Made by a program: the position numbers and the translations under genes
Shown: positions 8,369-15,793 of the stretch, in pieces
Numbering within the stretch: the first letter of the stretch is position 1
Layout: the number at the start of each line of letters is the position of its first letter
NCBI GenBank assembly: GCA_965656535.1
Contig: CBFHKX010000003.1
Location: 186,001-250,000 of the forward strand
From: Lishizhenia sp965656535
GTDB lineage: Bacteria > Bacteroidota > Bacteroidia > Flavobacteriales_D > Crocinitomicaceae
Direction of reading: 5' to 3'
DNA length: 64,000 nt
The notes under the pieces: generated by a model
What the model was told of the DNA's origin: nothing
What the model saw: the letters and a program-made list of their open reading frames with translations, nothing else
The model's database searches: none

Positions 8369-8785
8369 ATGATTATGCTGTATCAATTAACAACAGAAGA
8401 AAGAGAAGTTTTAGAAATATTAAGAAACGACCTTAATAAATTAAGTAAACAATTTTTGTATACCTTCTTAAGTGCCCTACAACTGCTTAAAAAAAATCTA
8501 TCATCCACGCTTGTTGGTCTCGCAGATTTTAAATGGAGTAACATAAAGAAAAATGGATTTATAAATGTTTTAACCAAAAGAGCGCATCGCTTTTTTTCAA
8601 TAGAAGAAGAAAAACAAAATACACAACCTAAATACGAACAAAGAAAAATAAAACTCAAACGAAGACTTAAGCGATTGGTAAAAATGATTTTACTTCCTAT
8701 CTACTTAGTTTTAATATGCTTAGCACATGTAGCACAAAACAAGAAAAAAATGAAAAAAAATGTAATCAACAGGTATACTCCTTAA
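8369..8785 (+). CDS. small lysine-rich protein with one C-terminal membrane segment
   Basis: The protein is 138 residues if it starts at ATG 8369; a TTG at 8354 and an ATG at 8375 are alternatives. It has a helical N-terminus (LTTEEREVLEILRNDLNKL), a strongly basic middle (RKIKLKRRLKRLVKM) and one hydrophobic segment (ILLPIYLVLICLAHVA) followed by a basic tail. This would fit a single-pass inner-membrane protein with positively charged flanks. No homologue is recognised. It is transcribed divergently from the unknown 358-residue protein across an operator-like cluster of ACTTAAT half-sites, so the two may be co-regulated. Its composition is so A-rich that a spurious frame cannot be fully excluded. 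Confidence 0.45.
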   Translation: MIMLYQLTTEEREVLEILRNDLNKLSKQFLYTFLSALQLLKKNLSSTLVGLADFKWSNIKKNGFINVLTKRAHRFFSIEEEKQNTQPKYEQRKIKLKRRLKRLVKMILLPIYLVLICLAHVAQNKKKMKKNVINRYTP

Positions 8786-8923
8786 GTTGTTGAACTACAT
8801 AGAGTTGAGTTATGTATCTTAAATAGTTTATACTGAAATTAAGATTAGAAATGTGATAAAATTTAATTTTTTGAAACTTAGTTAATCATGTGACGTACAC
8901 CTACATATCAAAAACAAAAAGGT

Positions 8924-9121
8924 ATGTTTTTAATTGAAAGTAACATGGTAAAAAATAAATTAACGCTAGCTAAGCAAAAGCTTGAAATGCACTACCAATT
9001 AGGTATGAAGAGTGAATTAAGTATTTTTGAAGTTGCCAATCTTAAAGATCTGGTTTTACAAGGAGAATCCGTAAAAGAGCCTCAGAAAAGTTCAATCTTC
9101 TTTTCATTTTCTGCTAACTAA
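8924..9121 (+). CDS. small hypothetical protein (65 aa)
   Basis: This short frame encodes a mostly helical, soluble 65-residue protein (VKNKLTLAKQKLEMHYQL, SIFEVANLKDLVLQGE). An alternative start is ATG 8945. A strong intrinsic terminator follows 45 bases after the stop, showing that some transcript ends here; this frame is the only plausible coding content of that transcript. No family is recognised. It could alternatively be a non-coding RNA unit. Confidence 0.4.
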   Translation: MFLIESNMVKNKLTLAKQKLEMHYQLGMKSELSIFEVANLKDLVLQGESVKEPQKSSIFFSFSAN

Positions 9122-9165
9122 AACGAGCATAAGATAAAATTTACAGTTTATATACATATGTATCC

Positions 9166-9194
9166 AAAGCACTCAAAGATGAGTGCTTTTTTTT
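9166..9194 (+). terminator. intrinsic terminator after the 65-residue frame
   Basis: AAAGCACTC (9166-9174) pairs with GAGTGCTTT (9181-9189), loop AAAGAT, followed by a T-run. Confidence 0.8.
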
Positions 9195-9233
9195 ATTGAT
9201 TTACTTCATAATTTAAATATTTACATTTTATAA

Positions 9234-9323
9234 TTACAAATGTGTATTACAACTAAAAGTAAAATATGTACAAATGTATTTAGATGTAATTCATTTATGT
9301 ACTTATATTTGTTACAAATGTGT
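9234..9323 (+). promoter_or_regulatory. three ACAAATGT repeats and promoter of the XRE regulator
   Basis: ACAAATGT occurs at 9236, 9270 and 9314, the outer two within TTACAAATGTGT. A perfect -7 box TATATTTG lies at 9304-9311, so the third repeat overlaps the expected transcription start. This is the layout of an autorepressor site. Confidence 0.5.
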
Positions 9324-9327
9324 TAAA

Positions 9328-9717
9328 ATGAATTCTTTACAAGAGAGGTTAAAAATGATTATGAAAATGAACAACCTAAATGCGAGCAGTTTTGCAGATC
9401 GAGTAGGGGTTCAACGTTCATCGGTATCGCATATACTAACAGGAAGAAATAAGCCGAGTTTAGATTTTATTCAAAAAACATTAAAAGAGTTTCCTAGAGT
9501 TAATGGTGATTGGTTAATTACAGGAAGATCAAAGGTGGAGGATAAGCTCGATTTCTCTAGTGATAAAGTGAATACGACTGTCAAAGAAGAACCGGTTCAA
9601 CCATATAGAAAGTCTGAGCAGCACAAGAAGGACGGAAGTAAGGTTAAACGAATTAAGCGTATTGTTGTTTTTTATGACGATAATACTTTTGAAGAACTTA
9701 CAACTAATGCTGTATAA
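9328..9717 (+). CDS. XRE-family helix-turn-helix transcriptional regulator
   Basis: This 129-residue protein has an N-terminal Cro/C1-type domain: LQERLKMIMKMNNLNASSFAD, then the recognition helix region VQRSSVSHILTGRNKPSLDF. A basic linker and a short C-terminal strand-rich piece (IKRIVVFYDDNTFEEL) follow, probably for oligomerisation. The frame is open further upstream, but ATG 9328 is chosen because it precedes the conserved domain directly and lies 16 bases after a perfect TATATTTG promoter box. Three ACAAATGT repeats in the upstream region, one overlapping the presumed transcription start, suggest negative autoregulation. The 3' end overlaps the convergent mnmA by 14 bases. Target genes are unknown. 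Confidence 0.8.
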   Translation: MNSLQERLKMIMKMNNLNASSFADRVGVQRSSVSHILTGRNKPSLDFIQKTLKEFPRVNGDWLITGRSKVEDKLDFSSDKVNTTVKEEPVQPYRKSEQHKKDGSKVKRIKRIVVFYDDNTFEELTTNAV

Positions 9718-10882
9718 CTCCTGAGCCAATTAGTTCTTCTTTCAAATACCAAGCGCAGAATTGACCAGGTGTAATACCGCGCTGTTTCTCATAAAAATAG
9801 ACGTACATTCCTTCTGCTTTTCTCAATATTATTGCCTGTTGTAGCTTCTGTCTATAACGCACTCTGCACAGTACTTCTAACTCTTCATCTATTCCTAAAG
9901 CAAATTTTTCATTTATCCAGTGTATTTCGTTCGAGTTTACAAAGAGTGCATGTCTGTTAAGTAGCGGATGCTCGGCATCTTGACCTGAATAGACTATGTT
10001 ATTTTCAGTGTCGGTTGCTAAAACGAAAGAAGGTAATGGCCTACCACCAATATGTAAACCTTTTCGTTGTCCGATAGTATAAAAATGAGCACCTTGGTGT
10101 TCTGCAACAGCAAGTGTTTCGGCGTTTTCGAATGTATATGGCTGTGCTAAGGCAATTACATTTTCAAAAGTTGAGGGAATGGAGTAGTGGACTTGTTTTT
10201 TAAAGTGTTCCTGACTTACTTCTAATACATTACCTTTCTTTACTTTAAGCTTTTGTTGAAGAAAGTCAGGCAGTGATATTTTACCAACAAAACAGAGTCC
10301 TTGCGAGTCTTTTTTATTTGCCGTAACTAAATCTTGGGCTAATGCAATTTCTCTAACTTGCGGTTTTTCTAAATGCCCAATAGGAAAAAGCGCTTTAGAT
10401 AATTGTGCTTGACTTAATTGACATAGAAAGTAAGATTGATCTTTGTTTCCATCCTTTCCTGCAAGTAATCCATAAGAACCATCTTCATGCTTTATTTTTT
10501 GACAGTAGTGTCCGGTGGCTACAAAATCAGCACCTAATTCTTCTGCTGCTTTCAAGAAAACATCAAATTTAATTTCTCTGTTACATAAAACGTCAGGATT
10601 CGGTGTTCTGCCAGATTCATATTCGTCAAACATGTAATCAACAATTCGTGTTTTGTACTCTTTAGATAAGTCGATTACTTGAAAAGGTATTCCCAGTTGA
10701 TTTGCAATAAGTAAAGCATCGTTTGAGTCGTCAATCCACGGGCATTCATCAGAAAGAGTAACACTCTCGTCGTGCCAGTTTTTCATAAACATACCAATTA
10801 CTTCGTATCCTTGTTCAATAAGAAGATGTGCTGTTACGCTCGAATCTACTCCACCAGAAAGTCCAACTACCACTCTTTTCAT
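9704..10882 (-). CDS. mnmA: tRNA-specific 2-thiouridylase MnmA
   Basis: This 392-residue protein matches MnmA throughout: PP-loop SGGVDSS at 9-15, MFMKNWHDE near 31, TPNPDVLCNREIKF with the first catalytic cysteine at residue 100, ATGHYC near 122, DQSYFL near 148, GLCFVG with the second catalytic cysteine at 197, and FYTIGQRKGL in the central domain. It transfers sulfur to uridine 34 of the Lys, Glu and Gln tRNAs in the cytoplasm. Length is slightly above the usual 360-370. A perfect TATCTTTG box ends only four bases before the ATG, suggesting a nearly leaderless mRNA. The gene overlaps the XRE regulator tail-to-tail. Confidence 0.95.
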   Translation of the reverse strand: MKRVVVGLSGGVDSSVTAHLLIEQGYEVIGMFMKNWHDESVTLSDECPWIDDSNDALLIANQLGIPFQVIDLSKEYKTRIVDYMFDEYESGRTPNPDVLCNREIKFDVFLKAAEELGADFVATGHYCQKIKHEDGSYGLLAGKDGNKDQSYFLCQLSQAQLSKALFPIGHLEKPQVREIALAQDLVTANKKDSQGLCFVGKISLPDFLQQKLKVKKGNVLEVSQEHFKKQVHYSIPSTFENVIALAQPYTFENAETLAVAEHQGAHFYTIGQRKGLHIGGRPLPSFVLATDTENNIVYSGQDAEHPLLNRHALFVNSNEIHWINEKFALGIDEELEVLCRVRYRQKLQQAIILRKAEGMYVYFYEKQRGITPGQFCAWYLKEELIGSGVIQH

Positions 10883-10886
10883 AGTG

Positions 10887-10894
10887 CAAAGATA
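10887..10894 (-). promoter_or_regulatory. -7 box of mnmA
   Basis: Perfect TATCTTTG on the minus strand, four bases before the mnmA ATG at 10882. Confidence 0.5.
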
Positions 10895-11018
10895 ATAAGC
10901 TTTGTAATATTAATTTAATTTTAATGGAATTTACAGAATTGAAAATACGCTATAATATATGTAGCGATTGAAATATGAATTAGTATAGAAATGTAAACAT
11001 TATGTTTTACTTTGAATG

Positions 11019-11061
11019 ACAAATGTATATTAAAGCACTTTATGCTTAGTTACAAATGTAA
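11019..11061 (+). repeat. two more ACAAATGT copies
   Basis: ACAAATGT at 11019-11026 and 11052-11059 (the latter in TTACAAATGTAA), upstream of the 11117 gene. They match the repeats before the XRE regulator, so this gene may be a target of it. Confidence 0.4.
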
Positions 11062-11116
11062 AATTCGTTATTCTTTTTACTTTTAACAAATTTTTAATTC
11101 TCCACCAAGTTTTTAA

Positions 11117-11866
11117 ATGTATTTTAGACTTATGAAATATGTGTTTCTTTTTTTCTTGCTTACCTACTTTACACCTTTTTTTAAAAGCCAATCGTGCGAT
11201 AATGTTCTAGTAAAAGGAAGTGTTATAGACACCTTGCAGAATAAAGGTTTTTATAATTTAATGGTCGTGAATACTTCTACAAAGCGTGGGGTTTTTGGTA
11301 GGCCTAGCGGTAGGTTTAGTACTTATGCAAACGAGGGTGATACAATTGCACTTTCAGTAGAGGGTTATTATAAATCGCTTTTTATTGTAAAGGCAGATAG
11401 TAATTGTCAGTTTTCTACTGATGTATATATTGAAAGTATCGTTCAAGAACAAGAAACAGTAATAATTTATCCTCAGAAATCGTTAAAACAAATTAAAGAA
11501 GAGCGTGAAGAACTAAGTATGCGAGAAACCAGAACGGTTAAGGGAGTTAATATAATTCAGAGTCCAATTACTGCGCTTTACGAGCGTTTTTCAAAGACAG
11601 CTAAATCAAAAAGATTGGTTGCAGCGATGGAATATCAGGATAATATAACAGCGGTACTTAAAGAGTTGTTGCGTATATATGTATCCCAAGATGTGGTAGT
11701 ATTACAAGAAGAAAACTTTGAGGAGTTTATTAATTTCTTAAATATAGATGAAGCTTTCTTAAAAACGGCTACGGATTATGAGCTTGTGATATTTATCAAA
11801 GGTAAATTAGATCACTTTGAGTATTTAAATCCGGCATTGTTTGAAAATCTTAAACAAAAAGAGTAA
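11117..11866 (+). CDS. secreted protein with CarboxypepD_reg-like domain
   Basis: This protein of about 249 residues has an N-terminal signal peptide (KYVFLFFLLTYFTPFFKSQ). The start may be ATG 11132 rather than 11117, because the former directly precedes the hydrophobic core. Residues about 30-115 form a carboxypeptidase regulatory-like beta-sandwich (VLVKGSVIDTLQNKGFYNLMV, FSTYANEGDTIALSVEGY), common in Bacteroidota envelope proteins. The C-terminal 100 residues are helical and charged. It is probably periplasmic or surface-associated with unknown function. It ends just before a bidirectional terminator shared with the convergent RRM gene. Confidence 0.7.
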   Translation: MYFRLMKYVFLFFLLTYFTPFFKSQSCDNVLVKGSVIDTLQNKGFYNLMVVNTSTKRGVFGRPSGRFSTYANEGDTIALSVEGYYKSLFIVKADSNCQFSTDVYIESIVQEQETVIIYPQKSLKQIKEEREELSMRETRTVKGVNIIQSPITALYERFSKTAKSKRLVAAMEYQDNITAVLKELLRIYVSQDVVVLQEENFEEFINFLNIDEAFLKTATDYELVIFIKGKLDHFEYLNPALFENLKQKE

Positions 11867-11889
11867 TGTAATAGTGAATTTTAGGTTAC

Positions 11890-11921
11890 AAAAAAAGCGA
11901 AGTAAAAACTTCGCTTTTTTT
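11890..11921. terminator. bidirectional terminator
   Basis: AAAAAAAGCGAAG pairs with CTTCGCTTTTTTT across loop TAAAAA, between the convergent 11117 and RRM genes. Confidence 0.85.
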
Positions 11922-11928
11922 TATTTGT

Positions 11929-12333
11929 TTAATCTTTTCTTCGTCTTGGTCGCATTACACGTTTCGGGGTTTCGTCTTCACTTGAACTTCTCGGAGCATC
12001 GAAAACTCGCGATCCTTTTGGCTTAAAAGGTTTACGTTCAAATTTTTTAGCTTCCGGCTTACCTTCTCCTGTATTTTTTGGTCGAGATCCTTTAGGAGAT
12101 GCAATCTTTACATCTAACGCTCTACCATTTACTTCTACTCCGTTTAAAGCTTCAATTGCAGCGATTGCTGAATCCGTATCATCCATTTCAACGTAGCCAA
12201 ATCCTTTTGATTTTCTTGTTTTATTATCATACACAACGTGGGCGTAAGAAACGGTTCCGAACTGAGAAAAAGTAGTTTTTAAGTCTTCTGATGTAATGCC
12301 AAAGTCTAAATTGGCAATAAAGATGTTTGTCAT
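11929..12333 (-). CDS. RRM-type RNA-binding protein
   Basis: This is a 134-residue protein whose first 80 residues are one RNA-recognition motif. RNP2 is NIFIANLDF at about 3-11 and RNP1 is KSKGFGYVEM at about 43-52, followed by the usual ALNGVEVNGRALDVKIA end. The C-terminal 50 residues are basic and disordered, ending in RPRRRKD. Such small RRM proteins in Bacteroidota and cyanobacteria bind RNA in the cytoplasm and are often cold-responsive; that physiology is inferred here. A cold-shock-domain protein lies 2.6 kb away. Confidence 0.88.
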   Translation of the reverse strand: MTNIFIANLDFGITSEDLKTTFSQFGTVSYAHVVYDNKTRKSKGFGYVEMDDTDSAIAAIEALNGVEVNGRALDVKIASPKGSRPKNTGEGKPEAKKFERKPFKPKGSRVFDAPRSSSEDETPKRVMRPRRRKD

Positions 12334-12495
12334 CCTATCTAATAATTATGTTTTAACCTTTGTTTAAGGAAACACAAATTTAAGCTATTAATTCATAAAT
12401 CAAAAAAAAGTATCTCAATTAACCAAATTGATTTGTTTTACAAGTAAGATTACACGTTTAGTTTGGATTCTATTATATTTGTTAAAAACTATGCT

Positions 12496-12948
12496 ATGCG
12501 ATTGATAATTGGATTTTTAATTCTAGGTGCTTTTTTTGCAGCCTGTAAAAAAACGAGTCCGGAAGAACAAGCGAGAATTGACAGGGATATAATTCTAGAT
12601 TATCTTAACCAAAACGATTTAGAAGCAGAGGAAACTGCTGATGGAATCTTTTACTTTAAGACAGAAGTTGGAAATGGAGCTCAGCCTGTTGAAAACGACG
12701 ATGTACTTGTTGCTTACAAAGGTTACTACACCAATAATGGCGTTTTTGATGAAAGCGATCCTACGGGAATCGAATTCAATTTGCAGCAAGTGCTCCAAGG
12801 GTGGACTAAAGGAATTCCATTGTTTAAAGAAGGCGGTAGGGGAACTCTCCTTATTCCTTCTGGGTTGGCATACGGACCAGACGGTAGAGGTTCTGTTCCG
12901 GCTAATGCGGTATTGATTTTTGACATACACTTAATAGAAGTACTCTAA
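12496..12948 (+). CDS. FKBP-type peptidyl-prolyl isomerase lipoprotein
   Basis: This 150-residue protein starts with a lipoprotein signal, MRLIIGFLILGAFFAACKK, with the lipid-attachment cysteine at about residue 17. ATG 12496 is therefore preferred over an in-frame TTG at 12463. Residues about 55-150 are an FKBP domain: DDVLVAYKGYYTNNGVFDES, VLQGWTKGIPLFKEGGRGTL, IPSGLAYGPDG and VLIFDIHLIEV. It should catalyse proline isomerisation and assist folding of envelope proteins, anchored to a membrane. The gene's last four bases overlap the convergent helicase gene. Confidence 0.9.
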   Translation: MRLIIGFLILGAFFAACKKTSPEEQARIDRDIILDYLNQNDLEAEETADGIFYFKTEVGNGAQPVENDDVLVAYKGYYTNNGVFDESDPTGIEFNLQQVLQGWTKGIPLFKEGGRGTLLIPSGLAYGPDGRGSVPANAVLIFDIHLIEVL

Positions 12949-14276
12949 AGTTTTTTTAAGGAGCGACCACCTGATTTTTTTATAAATGCCTTACGTTCTT
13001 CATCTAGTTGATGACTATTTAACTGTTCGTTTTCGTTAGATAGAACTTGAAAACGAAGATCAGCCTTCATAGCTAATTGGTCAACCTGTAAAGCCTTCTC
13101 ATTAAATCCTAATAATTTAAGTGATTTGAGTGATTTCAAACGCGATAAAGCAACATAACCTTGTCCTGATTCAAAAGTAGCAGACAAGTCTACCTCCGCA
13201 CAGTCGAGCGTCATACCTTGGCTTTTGTGAATAGTAATAGCCCAGGCCAATCGCAGTGGTATTTGATTAAACCAAGCTAAAGAATTTCCAGCTTCATCAT
13301 CAACAGACCATTTCTCAGGTGTAGCAGTAATTATAGTTTTATCTAGTAGCTCAACCACAGGGAATCCGGTGCCTTCAAAATCAATAATTTCGCCCAAAGA
13401 ACCATTTATATATCCTTTTTCTGGATTGTTTTTGACAAACATAACCTTCGCATGTTTTTTTAATGGAAGTATATCATGTGCCTGAACACTTCTCTTTAAG
13501 GTTTCTAAAATCGCTTTTTCTCCAGAAGTTGTTGCTTTGAAATTTCTTTTCCTTCCATCTAATTTCTCTAATTCACGCGCATTAATTGCATCAACATCAG
13601 CATTGTGCGTGTATAAACGAGTAGGAGTGATGTGTTTATCAAATACGGTATGCTCTGCTTCTTTCAGAGCTTGCTGAGAAAAGGATGAAACCTCACCTGA
13701 ACGAATTTGATTTAATATTGCCGTTAATGCATCATTATTTTGTCTAAATTGCTGTGTGAGATAGCATGGATGAAAATCTGCTTCACCCCAAACGGTGCTC
13801 ATAAAGCAAAATTTATCTTTGCTTCGCTCGTTGTTATTTCCTACAGGTGGAAGCTGAAAAAAGTCTCCGCACAGCACAATTTGTAATCCTCCAAAAGGAG
13901 ATCCATTTTCTTTAAACATGGAAATAACTTCGTCAATTGCTTCTAATTGCTTTTTATGAAGCATTGATATTTCGTCTATAATTAAGACTTTGGCTTTTTC
14001 TATACTTTTCTTTAAGTATTCTTTTCTTTTTAAGTTAGTTAGGTCTTTTTTGCTCAACTCTTGCTTTACGCCTATGCCTGACCAAGAATGGATAGTTTTA
14101 CCGCTAATATGTGTCGCAGCAATTCCAGTAGATGCAGTTACGGCAACCTTTACTTTACAGTCGTGGAGGTGTTCTATGAACTTATTAAGTACATACGTTT
14201 TACCTGTACCCGCAGAACCAGTAAGAAAAACATTTCTACCTGATTTTAGAATCTCTAAAGCTTTGTCTTGCGTCAT
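12945..14276 (-). CDS. Pif1/RecD2-like superfamily 1 DNA helicase
   Basis: This 443-residue protein has Walker A GSAGTGKT at about 20-27, Walker B VLIIDEISML near 94, a Q-containing motif III (LCGDFFQLPPVG), and motif VI near the C-terminus (AITIHKSQGMTLD...GQGYVALSR). This arrangement is the PIF1 family of 5'-3' helicases, at the short end of the size range and lacking extra N- or C-terminal domains. It would act on G-quadruplexes, R-loops or replication intermediates in the cytoplasm. A perfect TACTTTTG promoter box ends five bases before the ATG, and the promoter region is shared divergently with the YchJ-like gene. Confidence 0.9.
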   Translation of the reverse strand: MTQDKALEILKSGRNVFLTGSAGTGKTYVLNKFIEHLHDCKVKVAVTASTGIAATHISGKTIHSWSGIGVKQELSKKDLTNLKRKEYLKKSIEKAKVLIIDEISMLHKKQLEAIDEVISMFKENGSPFGGLQIVLCGDFFQLPPVGNNNERSKDKFCFMSTVWGEADFHPCYLTQQFRQNNDALTAILNQIRSGEVSSFSQQALKEAEHTVFDKHITPTRLYTHNADVDAINARELEKLDGRKRNFKATTSGEKAILETLKRSVQAHDILPLKKHAKVMFVKNNPEKGYINGSLGEIIDFEGTGFPVVELLDKTIITATPEKWSVDDEAGNSLAWFNQIPLRLAWAITIHKSQGMTLDCAEVDLSATFESGQGYVALSRLKSLKSLKLLGFNEKALQVDQLAMKADLRFQVLSNENEQLNSHQLDEERKAFIKKSGGRSLKKL

Positions 14277-14281
14277 TCATA

Positions 14282-14289
14282 CAAAAGTA
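14282..14289 (-). promoter_or_regulatory. -7 box of the Pif1-like helicase
   Basis: Perfect TACTTTTG on the minus strand, five bases before ATG 14276. Confidence 0.5.
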
Positions 14290-14306
14290 TATGTTTATCT
14301 TTTACC

Positions 14307-14314
14307 TATTTTTG
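14307..14314 (+). promoter_or_regulatory. -7 box of the YchJ-like gene
   Basis: Perfect TATTTTTG, 26 bases before ATG 14341, back-to-back with the helicase promoter. Confidence 0.45.
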
Positions 14315-14340
14315 CAAAAAGAATAGATTTTACATATTTA

Positions 14341-14736
14341 ATGTTAACAACAGAAAAATGTCCATGCGGAAAAGACAGTTCATATGCAATGTGCTGCGCA
14401 CCTTATCACAATGGTTCGGAACATCCACGTACCGCCGAAATTCTGATGCGCTCAAGGTATTCTGCCTTTGCCAAAGAAAAAACTGAATATCTTTTAAAAA
14501 CACATCACCCAACAACTATTTACACGGTTGACTTAAATGATTTAGTAGCGTTTTGTAAACGTGTAAGATTTGTACAGTTAAAAGTGATTAAAAGTAGGCA
14601 GGGTAGGGAAACAGACAATACAGGTACAGTTAAATTTAAGGCTTACTTTATGGATAATGGTGAGAAGTCGTGCATAGCGGAACACTCAACTTTTGAAAAA
14701 ATCAATGGTGTTTGGTATTACAAGAGCGCTATTTAA
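14341..14736 (+). CDS. YchJ family protein (UPF0225, SEC-C-like zinc motif)
   Basis: This 131-residue protein begins with CPCGKDSSYAMCCAPYHNG, a SEC-C-like zinc-binding motif. The YchJ core follows: TAEILMRSRYSAFAKEKTEYLLKT and later VKFKAYFMDNGEKSCIAEHSTFEKINGVWYY (shown here as the FKAYF and EHSTF segments of an NTF2-like fold). The function of YchJ proteins is not established. The frame continues far upstream through the neighbouring helicase, but ATG 14341 directly precedes the conserved motif and lies 26 bases after a TATTTTTG promoter box. Confidence 0.82.
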   Translation: MLTTEKCPCGKDSSYAMCCAPYHNGSEHPRTAEILMRSRYSAFAKEKTEYLLKTHHPTTIYTVDLNDLVAFCKRVRFVQLKVIKSRQGRETDNTGTVKFKAYFMDNGEKSCIAEHSTFEKINGVWYYKSAI

Positions 14737-14793
14737 GAGAAGTTAATCAAAGGATAAGAGGAGTAAAAACTTCATTTTGTCATATATAAACCG

Positions 14794-14801
14794 TACTTTT
14801 G
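14794..14801 (+). promoter_or_regulatory. -7 box and long leader of the cold-shock gene
   Basis: Perfect TACTTTTG, with TTTTG 14 bases upstream (shorter than the usual spacing). The start codon is at 14932, giving a leader of about 125 bases, the longest seen for a TAnnTTTG promoter in this window. Confidence 0.45.
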
Positions 14802-14931
14802 CATCGTTATTGGAAAAGATATATCTCAAACAATCATTTCTCGATTATTTTAGAACTAGCATCAACTTTGGTTCATAAGCGTTTGAGTATAAATAAGCTA
14901 TTCTACAACACGCAAATTTTAAAAATAGTTA

Positions 14932-15447
14932 ATGGGAAAATCGCAAGAAACATTTAGTAAAAAAGAGAAAGAGAAAAAAAGACTTAAAAAACGTCAGGAA
15001 AAAGCCATGAAAAGAGAAGAGCGTAAAGCAAACGCTACGGGTGGTGGACTTGATGAAATGATGGCTTACGTAGATGAATACGGTAACATTGTTGATGAGC
15101 CGGTTGATTTAACAAAGAAAAAGAAGGTTAAAGCAAGTAGCATTCAGATTGGAGTTCCAAGAAGAGATGACGAAGATTTTGATCCTGTGTTAGAAGGTAG
15201 ACTTGCTTTCTTTAAAGAAGATAAAGGATATGGCTTTATCAAAGATTTAAACTCTGACGAAAAATATTTCGTACACATCAATAACATGATGGAGGAAATC
15301 AGAGAAAACGATAAGGTAAACTTTGAGATAGAAAAAGGTCCGCGTGGTATGAATGCCATTCGCGTTAAAAAATGGGTGAAGAAAGAACCTAAAGTTATAG
15401 AACCAGAAGCAGGCGACGAAGAAAAAGGCGCTGGAGAGGAAGAATAA
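14932..15447 (+). CDS. cold-shock domain protein with basic N-terminal extension
   Basis: This 171-residue protein has a lysine/arginine-rich N-terminus (KKEKEKKRLKKRQEKAMKRE). An S1-like cold-shock domain follows at about 85-145 with GRLAFFKEDKGYGFIKDL (RNP1 KGYGFI) and KYFVHINN (RNP2-like). The tail is acidic. Classical CspA proteins are about 70 residues, so this is the long Bacteroidota type with nucleic-acid-binding extensions. It likely acts as an RNA chaperone in the cytoplasm. A -7 box at 14794-14801 implies a 5' leader of about 125 bases, unusually long for this window and reminiscent of cold-shock mRNA leaders. A terminator follows the gene. Confidence 0.88.
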   Translation: MGKSQETFSKKEKEKKRLKKRQEKAMKREERKANATGGGLDEMMAYVDEYGNIVDEPVDLTKKKKVKASSIQIGVPRRDDEDFDPVLEGRLAFFKEDKGYGFIKDLNSDEKYFVHINNMMEEIRENDKVNFEIEKGPRGMNAIRVKKWVKKEPKVIEPEAGDEEKGAGEEE

Positions 15448-15470
15448 AATTTAGGCGATTTAAATATTTA

Positions 15471-15501
15471 AAAAGTGTGTTTGTTTAAGCACACTTTTTT
15501 T
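15471..15501 (+). terminator. terminator of the cold-shock gene
   Basis: AAAAGTGTG (15471-15479) pairs with CACACTTTT (15490-15498), followed by more T. Confidence 0.8.
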
Positions 15502-15512
15502 ATGACTGAAAA

Positions 15513-15677
15513 ATGAGTAAGGAAATGGCAAAAGAGAAAAAAGCAAACAACAAGAAGAAATATAATGCGCTTATAGAAAAGAAACGTAAAAAAGAACGCG
15601 AGCAAAAATTAAATAACAAAGCTAAACTAAAAGAGATTATTGGTAAGGCTAAAGAAAATAAATTAGATACCAAGTAG
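15513..15677 (+). CDS. small lysine-rich protein (54 aa)
   Basis: A short frame from ATG 15513 to TAG encodes a 54-residue, extremely basic helical peptide (MSKEMAKEKKANNKKKYNAL...). It resembles in composition the basic N-terminal extension of the cold-shock protein directly upstream and may bind nucleic acid or ribosomes. It begins 13 bases after the terminator hairpin of that gene, so its expression would need read-through or its own promoter. No family is recognised; the frame is real but coding status is uncertain. Confidence 0.45.
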   Translation: MSKEMAKEKKANNKKKYNALIEKKRKKEREQKLNNKAKLKEIIGKAKENKLDTK

Positions 15678-15793
15678 ATTTAGCTTGTTTTAAAGTTGTA
15701 TTGGTTATTAATAGAAAATGATTGAATAATTTAATCTTCGAAAATGTCCTATAATTAATATTATGTTAAATAGGTTTTTTCAACACTCTTCCA

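Noticed and set aside
13990..14340. Extension of the YchJ-like frame 117 codons upstream.
   Set aside because: It runs antisense through the helicase gene, and the conserved zinc motif begins right after ATG 14341.
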